Assembly: GCA_020724125.1 (NCBI GenBank)
Contig: DYHM01000024.1
Span: forward strand, 1-9,440
DNA: 9,440 bases
Origin: Patescibacteria group bacterium
Lineage (GTDB): Bacteria; Patescibacteriota; Minisyncoccia; Minisyncoccales; CG1-02-41-26
Direction of reading: 5' to 3'
In this document: piece by piece, positions 1 to 5,094 of the stretch
Layout of the letters: each line of letters opens with the position of its first letter
Position numbering within the stretch: the stretch's first letter is position 1
Made by a program: the position numbers and the translations under genes
Notes under the pieces: model-generated
The model's database searches: none
What the model saw: the letters and a program-made list of their open reading frames with translations, nothing else
What the model was told of the DNA's origin: nothing

Positions 1-7
1 CATCTTT

Positions 8-16
8 AGTATATCA
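8..16 (-). promoter_or_regulatory. Possible extended -10 promoter element reading off the left edge
   Basis: On the minus strand this reads TGATATACT, an extended -10 (TGn followed by TATACT, one mismatch to TATAAT). It lies just upstream of an ATG at positions 3-1, but the window ends there so no gene can be confirmed. No good -35 is seen at 16-18 nt. AT-rich sequence gives such matches by chance, so this is weak. Confidence 0.2.
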
Positions 17-53
17 TAAATTTTTCAAAAACAAACAAAAAATTTTTGATTAT

Positions 54-91
54 AAAATCCCAACCGCGTGCCCCCAAGGCGCCGGGGTTTT
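54..91. terminator. Candidate bidirectional intrinsic terminator downstream of thyX
   Basis: An 8-bp stem pairs 54-61 (AAAATCCC) with 84-91 (GGGGTTTT). A nested 5-bp stem pairs 68-72 with 78-82. It is a GC-rich island in otherwise AT-rich sequence, and the outer stem ends in an A4/T4 pair, so either transcript would end in U4. The T58-G87 pair is a wobble only in the plus-strand RNA; the minus transcript has C-A mismatches there and at 69/81. It lies about 95 nt past the thyX stop, so it could end that transcript. The U-tract is short, so this is tentative. Confidence 0.35.
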
Positions 92-109
92 AAAAACAAT
101 AAAAATAAA

Positions 110-159
110 ATAACACCTATTGTGTCCAATTGTGCCCAATTGTATCCAATAAGTGTTAT
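110..159. repeat. Three 10-bp tandem repeats enclosed by a 12-bp inverted repeat
   Basis: Positions 121-150 are three successive 10-mers, TGTGTCCAAT, TGTGCCCAAT and TGTATCCAAT. Two CAATTG palindromes fall at the junctions, 10 bp apart. This block is enclosed by an inverted repeat: 110-121 (ATAACACCTATT) against 148-159 (AATAAGTGTTAT), 11 of 12 pairs. One-helical-turn spacing with dyad symmetry could suit a protein-binding site, but it lies downstream of thyX, and function is unknown. Confidence 0.6.
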
Positions 160-170
160 CAGGTAGTTAT

Positions 171-200
171 TAAACTAGGAGCGTTTAAACTAGGAGCGTT
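171..200. repeat. 15-bp perfect tandem duplication of the thyX 3' end
   Basis: TAAACTAGGAGCGTT occurs at 171-185 and again at 186-200. Read on the minus strand, the unit is the last coding codons of thyX plus its stop (Thr-Leu-Leu-Val-stop). Because the unit is 15 nt, the duplicate is in frame and gives a second Thr-Leu-Leu-Val-stop right after the first. The functional stop is at 185-187 and the duplicate stop at 170-172. Confidence 0.85.
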
Positions 201-1249
201 GCGCTTTCTCCGTCTTCTGCGATAACGAAGTTATCGAAAAGCCCGGGAAAGAGTTTTTGAAATTGAACAAGAAGATCTATCATCGCTCCTCGTATTTCCC
301 ATTGAGCATGGATAGCACATCTCATTTTAAAGATGTGACGCCACTCTTCCAATGAACAGGAAATAACGATTTCAGAACAAACAGCATTTGGCAACAGAAA
401 ACGAGCGTCTTCATTTACTTTTGCCTTGTTCGTTTCTTTAGTATTTTGTTCTTTAGCATTTCGCAATAATTTTTGCAGTTCTTTGTACCACCGGTCAATC
501 TCACGGAGTTTCTCTTCATACCATCCTATTAATCTTCTGTCACATACCGTAGTGGGTATTACAAAGTAATCGTCGTCAAAAAAACCACTTTCATCGCAAT
601 ATCTTTGAGATTCTTGCGAAACTGCCGTTAGCCGATGTCGAACTAATTGATGCGTAAATGCTCGTGAACAACCCCTGAATCTAACACATACCCACCAGTG
701 TTTTAACTGAAGGTCAGTGTTATTTTTAAAGATCTCTTCTTTTGGGGCAAAATCAATCGTAAAAGCAGTCTTGCTTGAACTATGGTAATTTTCGACGAGA
801 TGACCTAAATTTGTTAAATCTTCAAACAAAATCGCCCATATTTTATTTTTTATAAGCATTTCAAAAAGAATGCTTTTTATTACCCTATCCTTAAAGATTT
901 CGTTCTTTTTGCGAAAGTAATCGCGGAACATTCGGACGTTTCCGCTTAAAAGAAAATTATCCTGACCATTTAATTGACTAACCTGAAAAAGGTTATTATC
1001 TAATAAAATCGCAAGAAGATTTTCTGGTGAAACCGTAATTAGAAGTGACAACCAAGAGTGTTCTATAACACTTTCGTGCCCTGTCCTTAAAACAGTTTCC
1101 GTAAATTTTCCAGCAGAATCATCTGTTATTCTCTTGTAAGACTTATAACAAGTTCTGCCCGCCAGTTCAATTAATTGAATTGGGTTTAGATTTGTTCCCT
1201 TTAATCCATTGCCCTTAACATACCCTAAAATTTCTACTTTTCTTTCCAT
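185..1249 (-). CDS. thyX: Flavin-dependent thymidylate synthase ThyX, long form
   Basis: ThyX makes dTMP from dUMP using methylene-tetrahydrofolate as carbon donor and FAD/NADPH for reduction, replacing ThyA plus dihydrofolate reductase cycling. The signature RHR-x7-S is present at residues 204-214 (RHRLTAVSQES, then QRY). The conserved SVIEH is at 60-64, ARFLLPNA at 282-289 and the C-terminal QWEIR at 316-320; Arg320 matches the family's nucleotide-binding arginine. At 354 residues it exceeds the usual 210-270. The extra length is a helical insertion of roughly 110 residues between EHSW (63-66) and the WVCVRFRGCSRAFTHQ segment (186-201). The ATG at 1249 follows AGGAGGT by 7 nt, an unusually strong ribosome site for this window. 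The last codons are tandemly duplicated past the stop. The family assignment is very secure. Confidence 0.95.
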   Translation of the reverse strand: MERKVEILGYVKGNGLKGTNLNPIQLIELAGRTCYKSYKRITDDSAGKFTETVLRTGHESVIEHSWLSLLITVSPENLLAILLDNNLFQVSQLNGQDNFLLSGNVRMFRDYFRKKNEIFKDRVIKSILFEMLIKNKIWAILFEDLTNLGHLVENYHSSSKTAFTIDFAPKEEIFKNNTDLQLKHWWVCVRFRGCSRAFTHQLVRHRLTAVSQESQRYCDESGFFDDDYFVIPTTVCDRRLIGWYEEKLREIDRWYKELQKLLRNAKEQNTKETNKAKVNEDARFLLPNAVCSEIVISCSLEEWRHIFKMRCAIHAQWEIRGAMIDLLVQFQKLFPGLFDNFVIAEDGESATLLV

Positions 1250-1256
1250 TTTTTAT

Positions 1257-1263
1257 ACCTCCT
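1257..1263 (-). promoter_or_regulatory. Strong Shine-Dalgarno of thyX
   Basis: The minus strand reads AGGAGGT, followed by 7 nt and then the thyX ATG. It fixes the start codon. Such a perfect site is absent from all the ribosomal protein genes in this window. Confidence 0.85.
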
Positions 1264-1278
1264 CTGCCTTCCCGTTTT

Positions 1279-1351
1279 ATTCTTGGTCAGACAGATAACT
1301 CTTTTTAAATTTTCAATAATTTTTTAAAAAGAATTATCTGCCGCCAAGAAT
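1279..1351 (-). promoter_or_regulatory. Large imperfect hairpin in the thyX leader
   Basis: Arms 1279-1309 and 1323-1351 form about 25 pairs: 8 bp (1279-1286/1344-1351), a bulged interval, 7 bp (1292-1298/1334-1340), one mismatch, then 10 bp (1300-1309/1323-1332). The apical loop is about 13 nt. In the thyX transcript it would end 15 nt before the Shine-Dalgarno. No U-tract follows, so an ordinary intrinsic terminator is unlikely. It may be an RNA control element, an RNase III site, or the relic of a small palindromic insertion. Confidence 0.6.
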
Positions 1352-1379
1352 TATTTTAAAAGAACTATCATTAGTCAAC

Positions 1380-1407
1380 AGTTTATCATATCTTCCAAAA
1401 AAGTCAA
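1380..1407 (-). promoter_or_regulatory. Candidate thyX promoter, TTGACT-16-TAAACT with TGn
   Basis: The minus strand has -35 TTGACT (1402-1407), a 16-nt spacer and -10 TAAACT (1380-1385) preceded by an extended TGA. Transcription would start near 1373 and include the leader hairpin. A second overlapping candidate uses TTGACT at 1373-1378 and AATAAT at 1350-1355, spacer 17. Either would give thyX its own transcript, separate from the nuclease gene upstream. Confidence 0.45.
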
Positions 1408-1451
1408 ATTTTAAACAATATTTTTCCGTATCAACCGAATTTAAATTGAAA

Positions 1452-2174
1452 TTACAAATCTAAAGCGGCTTGGGTTTTGTTTTGATTTTCGGCTTTAACT
1501 TCCTTTTCAATTTTTTCTTTAAATTTTAGCCAGTTTACCTCTTCTCTGTCTGTCAGGTCGCAGATTTCTCTAAATTGACAATAACTACACTGCCAATTCT
1601 TAGGATAATCAGGAAGGACTAATGGCACTGTATTGGACTCAATTTTTTTTTGAATAACCTTAAAATTATCTAATAACCGTTGACAAATTTCAGGATTATA
1701 TTCTACTATAAATTCTTTAAACTCTTGTTGGTCCTTATCAATATAAAGAATTATTCCTTTTTTAATTTGAAAAAAATGAAGATAAAGTTGAATTTGATAA
1801 TAATTCTCTTCTTTTGGCCCTGTCATGCTTTTAAAAACAGAACTGTTTATGCTTTTAATATCTAAAACATAGTTTTCATTCTTTATACAGAGAATGGCGT
1901 CAGCTCGACCGCTAACTATTTCTTGGGCTGGAATAGGGATTTCAGTAGTGACGCCGATTTTAAGCCGATATAAGATATTAAAGATATTTCTATGAAATTG
2001 TTCGCCGTGGTCAAAAATTCTTAAAATCCGGGGTTCTAATTTTTTTCGAGGCGCATTTTTAAATTTAAAAAAAATTGCCCGATTGCATTTGCCGGCGTCA
2101 GTAATATAAAAACGTTCCTGATTTTTATCTCGTTGTTGGTCTAAATAAAATTTATCAATAAGTTCTTTAAGCAT
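1452..2174 (-). CDS. Cas4/RecB-like PD-(D/E)XK nuclease with putative 4Fe-4S cluster
   Basis: This 240-residue protein has the layout of stand-alone Cas4/RecB-type exonucleases. It has an N-terminal cysteine in a GKCNR context (Cys30) and a conserved His in HGEQFH (His61). The core metal site is GRADAI (Asp92) followed by LDIKS (Asp105, Lys107). The family's QIQLYLHF helix is at 127-134. A C-terminal cysteine trio C196-x2-C199-x5-C205 would, with Cys30, ligate an iron-sulfur cluster. Such enzymes resect DNA ends; Cas4 proper trims CRISPR prespacers. No cas1, cas2 or repeat-spacer array is visible, so a CRISPR role is not supported, and repair or mobile-element biology is as likely. The ATG at 2174 has no Shine-Dalgarno and lies inside a duplicated 22-bp unit, so the native 5' region may have been altered. 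Family confident, role unknown. Confidence 0.8.
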   Translation of the reverse strand: MLKELIDKFYLDQQRDKNQERFYITDAGKCNRAIFFKFKNAPRKKLEPRILRIFDHGEQFHRNIFNILYRLKIGVTTEIPIPAQEIVSGRADAILCIKNENYVLDIKSINSSVFKSMTGPKEENYYQIQLYLHFFQIKKGIILYIDKDQQEFKEFIVEYNPEICQRLLDNFKVIQKKIESNTVPLVLPDYPKNWQCSYCQFREICDLTDREEVNWLKFKEKIEKEVKAENQNKTQAALDL

Positions 2175-2215
2175 AAATCAACGAATAACGAAAGCATAAA
2201 TCAACGAATAACGAA
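2171..2215. repeat. 22-bp duplication including the nuclease start codon
   Basis: The 22-bp sequence at 2171-2192 recurs at 2194-2215. It begins GCATAAATCA on the plus strand, so each copy carries the minus-strand ATGC of the nuclease start. The second ATG is out of frame with the first (offset 23). Each copy also carries one 15-bp unit of the terminal repeat of the neighbouring cassette. Confidence 0.8.
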
Positions 2216-2286
2216 TCGGTTGCGAATTTACGAATATTTAAAAATCAACGAATAACGAATTGGTTGCGAATTTACGAATATTTAAA
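2201..2286. repeat. 44-bp tandem repeat, two copies
   Basis: Copy one is 2201-2244 and copy two begins at 2245 and runs to 2286, with one C/T difference (2217 versus 2261). Each contains TCAACGAATAACGAAT, then GGTTGCGAATTTACGAATA and ATTTAAA. CGAAT recurs four times per unit, giving an iteron-like look. There are no spacers, so this is not CRISPR. Confidence 0.85.
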
Positions 2287-2304
2287 TGAAGATTTAAATG
2301 AAGA
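2281..2304. repeat. 12-bp tandem repeat at the end of the GxxExxY gene
   Basis: TTTAAATGAAGA occurs at 2281-2292 and 2293-2304, followed by TTTAAG, which contains the stop codon of the GxxExxY gene at 2306-2308. It continues the chain of tandem duplications between 2171 and 2305. Confidence 0.75.
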
Positions 2305-2305
2305 T

Positions 2306-2701
2306 TTAAGGGAAATTAATTAATCTTTTAAAAATAACTCCTTGATTACCAAAATTTATCAGAATGGCAAGTTTTAATTTGCTTATTTTTAAATATTCCA
2401 TTACCTGATCTATGTGTGTCTTAGAAAATCGTTGACCTTTTTTTATTTCTACTACAATTTTATTTTCTACTAAAAAGTCTGCAAAATTTTTTCCAATAAT
2501 TTTTCCTTTATAATCCAATGGAAAATTCACCTGTTGAGAAAATTTTAATCCTTTTTCCCAAAATGCTTCTGAAAGCGCTTTCTGATAATATTTTTCATAA
2601 TGTCCACTTCCTAATGAATTATAAACATTAAAAGCGCATCCAATAATATCATAACTTAAATCCGGATAAAGAATATCTTTTCTTTTTAACTTATTTTTCA
2701 T
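2306..2701 (-). CDS. GxxExxY family protein (PD-(D/E)XK-like fold)
   Basis: This 131-residue protein has the family hallmark G33-H-Y-E36-K-Y-Y39 inside SLGSGHYEKYYQKAL. It also has an Asp (FADFLVE, Asp75) followed by VVEIKKG (Glu85, Lys87), the D-x(n)-ExK layout of PD-(D/E)XK-type proteins, and the typical ending LINFGNQGVIFKRLI. Length matches the family, usually about 120-135. The biochemical function of GxxExxY proteins is not established; nuclease-like activity is suggested only by the fold motif. The ATG at 2701 has no Shine-Dalgarno. It is the sole gene between two inverted clusters of a 16-bp repeat, which suggests it is the cargo or recombination partner of a small mobile unit. Family assignment is strong. 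Confidence 0.9.
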   Translation of the reverse strand: MKNKLKRKDILYPDLSYDIIGCAFNVYNSLGSGHYEKYYQKALSEAFWEKGLKFSQQVNFPLDYKGKIIGKNFADFLVENKIVVEIKKGQRFSKTHIDQVMEYLKISKLKLAILINFGNQGVIFKRLINFP

Positions 2702-2714
2702 TTTTTATTCACTT

Positions 2715-2772
2715 ATTCGTTATTCGTTGATTTGTTTATTCGCTTATTCGTAATAAATTCGTTATTCGTTGA
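2715..2772. repeat. ATTCG-rich repeat cluster upstream of the GxxExxY gene
   Basis: ATTCGTTATTCGTTGA occurs at 2715-2730 and 2757-2772. The pentamer ATTCG appears six times between 2715 and 2768, all in one orientation. The opposite cluster (2178-2280) has nine copies of the complement CGAAT. Each 16-mer is itself two 7-bp units (ATTCGTT twice). Confidence 0.85.
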
Positions 2773-2830
2773 CCACTGCGGAGCGCTACTTTACCTCTTT
2801 GACCACTGCGGAGCGCTACTTTACCTCTTA
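2771..2830 (-). repeat. 30-bp tandem repeat carrying extra copies of the rpsI C-terminal coding end
   Basis: Copies at 2771-2800 and 2801-2830 differ only in the last base. On the minus strand they continue in frame past the rpsI stop and encode Ser-Ala-Pro-Gln-Trp-Ser-Lys-Arg-stop, the S9 tail again. The second downstream copy diverges after the Ser codon TCA into the cassette repeat. Compared with the real tail, the downstream copy has GCT for GCG, CCG for CCT and TCA for AGT, all synonymous. Confidence 0.85.
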
Positions 2831-3387
2831 CTCCACTGAGGCGCGCGCCGGGCTCTTTTGAGTCCGAATTTTTTTCTTTCTCGTTCGCGAGGATCTCTGG
2901 TTAAAAATCCTAAATCTTTTAATTTTTTTCTCAAAGAAGAATCAAATAAAACTATGGCTCGGGCTATCCCATGACGGCAGGCCTCGGACTGACTAGACAC
3001 TCCCCCGCCCTTAACCTTAACAGAAACCCCGAATTTCCCTAAAAATTTTAACTCTTTTAAAGGCGCTTCAATTGTTTTTTGCCAAGAAAAAAGAGAAAAA
3101 TATTCTTTATAGGGTTTATTGTTGATTATAATATCTTTAAAATCAGAATAAGGAAAAAGCCGAACCCGCGCAGAACTTGTTTTTCTTCGACCAATAGCCT
3201 CTATAAATTTTTGACTTTCTTTTTTAACGCTTTCTTTTTTAACAATTGACGTTTTTTCTTGCTCTGTTATTTTGCGTTTTGTTATTTTGTCTTGCCTTAT
3301 TTTTTTCTTTTTTCCTTTTTCTTTCTTTTCTTCTCTTTTTTTTATTTTTTTTATTTTAGTTGTTTTTTTAACCACTGTTTTTGGCAT
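2821..3387 (-). CDS. rpsI: 30S ribosomal protein S9 with lysine-rich N-terminal extension
   Basis: S9 sits in the head of the 30S subunit, and its C-terminal tail reaches the P-site tRNA. The conserved core runs from about residue 61 (FIEAIGRRKTSSARVRLF) through KVKGGGVSSQSEACRHGIARA (125-145) to the basic tail RARRAPQWSKR at the C-terminus. The usual S9 is about 130 residues; here a preceding segment of roughly 60 residues is almost all Lys, Glu, Arg and Thr, probably disordered and RNA-binding. An internal start near residue 60 is not obvious, since only the ATG at 3387 gives a methionine before the core. There is no Shine-Dalgarno; the gap after rplM is 18 nt, so the two are co-transcribed. 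Extra copies of the tail coding sequence follow the stop. Confidence 0.95.
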   Translation of the reverse strand: MPKTVVKKTTKIKKIKKREEKKEKGKKKKIRQDKITKRKITEQEKTSIVKKESVKKESQKFIEAIGRRKTSSARVRLFPYSDFKDIIINNKPYKEYFSLFSWQKTIEAPLKELKFLGKFGVSVKVKGGGVSSQSEACRHGIARAIVLFDSSLRKKLKDLGFLTRDPRERERKKFGLKRARRAPQWSKR

Positions 3388-3405
3388 AAATTTATAAATT
3401 TATTT

Positions 3406-3780
3406 TTATTCAACTATTAATCTTTTAATCTGTTTTGGTCTTAATTTATTTTTGGGTAACATTCCTAAAACTGCTTTTTTTAAAACCTCCGATGGTCTTT
3501 GTTTTAAAAGTTCTTTTAATGATTTTTTTTTTAAGCCGCCGGGATAACCACTATGATGGTAATATATTTTTTGCTCCATTTTTCTGCCAGTGAATTTAAT
3601 TTTATCAATGTTTTTAACAACGACGAAATCACCCTTGTCTTGATATGGTAAAAAATCCGATTTTTGTTTACCAGATAATAAAATCGCAAGTTTAACCGCC
3701 AATCTTCCCAGGGTCTTGCCGCTGGCATCGATAATGTGGGTTTCTCTTATAGCATCGCTTGGATTGATTTTTTTTATCAT
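3406..3780 (-). CDS. rplM: 50S ribosomal protein L13
   Basis: L13 is an early-assembling 50S protein that binds 23S rRNA. Family marks are HIIDASGKTLGRLAVKLA near the N-terminus, the YYHHSGYPGGLK loop in the middle and KKAVLGMLPKNKL near the end. At 124 residues it is slightly shorter than the usual 140, lacking part of the C-terminal extension. I chose the ATG at 3780 (Met-Ile-Lys-Lys). A TTG six bases upstream (3786) would add two residues but has no ribosome site to support it. The gene is followed by rpsI, the standard rplM-rpsI pair. Confidence 0.94.
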   Translation of the reverse strand: MIKKINPSDAIRETHIIDASGKTLGRLAVKLAILLSGKQKSDFLPYQDKGDFVVVKNIDKIKFTGRKMEQKIYYHHSGYPGGLKKKSLKELLKQRPSEVLKKAVLGMLPKNKLRPKQIKRLIVE

Positions 3781-3836
3781 AGACAAGTAAGTTTAAAATT
3801 CGAATAGAAATTGAAAGTTTAGTTTAGTTAACTTTT

Positions 3837-3862
3837 AACTTTGAACTTTGAACTTTGAACTT
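3837..3862. repeat. 7-bp tandem repeat between rplQ and rplM
   Basis: AACTTTG is repeated three times with a fourth partial copy, abutting and overlapping the first two bases of the rplQ stop codon region (3861-3863). It fills much of the otherwise plain 80-bp gap between rplQ and rplM. Function is unknown; replication slippage is the simplest origin. Confidence 0.75.
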
Positions 3863-4211
3863 ATTTCACCAGCTCAATTATTGCCATTTTAACCCCATCG
3901 CTCTTTCTTGGTCCTAATTTGAAAATTCGAGTATATCCGCCTGGTCTTTTTTTATATCTTGGGGCGATATCTTTTATTAATTTTCTAACAATATCTTTAG
4001 AAAAAAATCTTAAAAGATATCTTTGAGCGGCTAAATCCTTTTTTTTGGCTCGGGTAATGTATTTTTCAACAAAAATCTTCAATTCCTTTGCCTTAGATTC
4101 GGTTGTCTTAATTTTTTCTTTTAAATAAAAATTTCTGGCTAAACCTTTAAAAAGAGCCTTTCTTTGGGCAGCGGGTCGAGAAAATTTTCTTCCCTTTTTT
4201 AATTTTCGCAT
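3861..4211 (-). CDS. rplQ: 50S ribosomal protein L17
   Basis: L17 binds 23S rRNA near the peptide exit tunnel. The N-terminus MRKLKKGRKFSRPAAQRKALFKGLARNF-type block (with family positions L-x-R and R-x-A-x-R-x-A-L) is followed by the KIKTTESKAKELK helix and the closing GGYTRIFKLGPRKSDGVKMAIIEL segment typical of bacterial L17. Length 116 matches the minimal bacterial form. It starts 7 nt after the rpoA stop, with no Shine-Dalgarno, so expression probably depends on translational coupling to rpoA. The pairing rpoA-rplQ is conserved across bacteria. Confidence 0.95.
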   Translation of the reverse strand: MRKLKKGRKFSRPAAQRKALFKGLARNFYLKEKIKTTESKAKELKIFVEKYITRAKKKDLAAQRYLLRFFSKDIVRKLIKDIAPRYKKRPGGYTRIFKLGPRKSDGVKMAIIELVK

Positions 4212-4218
4212 AATACAA

Positions 4219-5031
4219 TTATTTTTGACTTTTGACCTTCTTTTTGGTTTCTTTTAGTTTCTTGGTTTCTTTTGGTTTCTTTGATTTTTTAGTTTTTCCG
4301 CTTTTTTCTTTTTTTTCCGCTTTTTTTCTTTTTTTTATTTCTAATTTAGGAAGTTCTAATTTAATAAAAAGAGAAAAATGTTCAATCAAGATATTGGCGG
4401 CCCTGACAAATGTTTCTTCGGGCGAGACAGTGCCGTCAGTTTCAATTTCTACCTTCAACTTTTCAAAATCTGTCCTTTTCCCAACTATTACATTTTCTAT
4501 TATAAAATTTACTTTTCTTACGGGCGTGAAAATAGCATCCAAAAATAAAGCTTCCACCTCCAATTCTTTTTTTTCTCGTTCTTCAGCGGGTGAATAACCA
4601 ATGCCCTTTTCAACTTTAGCTTCTAAAATTAGAGAGGCTTTTTTATCTGTCAGGGTAGCAATGTGAGTTTCAGGATTAACGATTTCAATCTGAGGATTTA
4701 ATTTAAAGTCTTTAGCCTGAATTTTCTTTTCTCCTTTTACTTCTAAGGTCAAAACCTGAGGTTCGTCGGTAAAAAGTTTTAATCTTATTTTTTTCAAATT
4801 AAGCAAAATTATAAGAATATCTTCTAAAACCCCGGGCAAGGTAGAAAATTCATGACTTACTCCTTCTATCTTAACTTCTGTGATGGCCGCTCCTTCCAAA
4901 GAAGAAAGAAGAACTCGGCGCAAGCTGTTGCCGATGGTAATTCCATAATTAGGATATAAAGGAGAAATTTCAAAAATGGCTTTATTGTTTTCTTTTTGAA
5001 TAATTTTTGGGAGTTCAGGTAATGGAATCAT
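4219..5031 (-). CDS. rpoA: RNA polymerase alpha subunit lacking the C-terminal domain
   Basis: Alpha dimerises and nucleates assembly of beta and beta'. The N-terminal assembly domain is complete: PNYGITIGNSLRRVLLSSLEGAAI at 27-50, GVSHEFSTLPGV at 57-68, a middle domain, and TPVRKVNFIIENVIVGKRTDFEKL at 169-192 with ETDGTVSPEETFVRAANIL to 214. It ends near residue 226. The helix-hairpin-helix alpha-CTD (normally about 75-80 residues, contacting UP elements and activators) is absent. In its place is a tail of about 44 residues, half of them lysine, with repeated KETKK units. The protein is 270 residues against the usual 310-340. rplQ begins 7 nt after the stop, so there is no room for a frameshifted CTD. 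Confidence 0.95.
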   Translation of the reverse strand: MIPLPELPKIIQKENNKAIFEISPLYPNYGITIGNSLRRVLLSSLEGAAITEVKIEGVSHEFSTLPGVLEDILIILLNLKKIRLKLFTDEPQVLTLEVKGEKKIQAKDFKLNPQIEIVNPETHIATLTDKKASLILEAKVEKGIGYSPAEEREKKELEVEALFLDAIFTPVRKVNFIIENVIVGKRTDFEKLKVEIETDGTVSPEETFVRAANILIEHFSLFIKLELPKLEIKKRKKAEKKEKSGKTKKSKKPKETKKLKETKKKVKSQK

Positions 5032-5094
5032 ATTTTTTTATTTGTTTAAAATTTGTTTTTTAAAATTTGGGGGTAAAGTTGGCCTCGTAAGGAA

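Larger units (their letters stand above)
2178..2772 (-). mobile_element. Putative small cassette: GxxExxY gene between inverted repeat clusters
   Basis: The 16-mer TCAACGAATAACGAAT occurs at 2201-2216 and 2245-2260, with a 15/16 copy at 2178-2193. Its exact reverse complement occurs at 2715-2730 and 2757-2772. The only gene between the two clusters is the GxxExxY gene at 2306-2701. The arrangement resembles terminal inverted repeats around a cargo gene, with further tandem growth at both ends. No transposase is present, so this would be non-autonomous. The right edge abuts duplicated S9 tails and the left edge abuts the nuclease start codon. The element call is inferred; the repeats are seen directly. 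Confidence 0.5.

Noticed and set aside
1680..1865. Plus-strand hydrophobic peptide opposite the nuclease gene
   Set aside because: It is a low-complexity antisense shadow of a well-supported gene with no ribosome site.
2171..2286. CRISPR array, suggested by regular repeats beside a Cas4-like gene
   Set aside because: The repeats are contiguous with no unique spacers, there are only two full 44-bp units, and no cas1 or cas2 is present.
4232..4597. Plus-strand gene opposite rpoA (121 residues, Phe/Ser-rich)
   Set aside because: It is the complement of the lysine-rich rpoA 3' end, so Phe-rich text is expected, and it shows no family resemblance.
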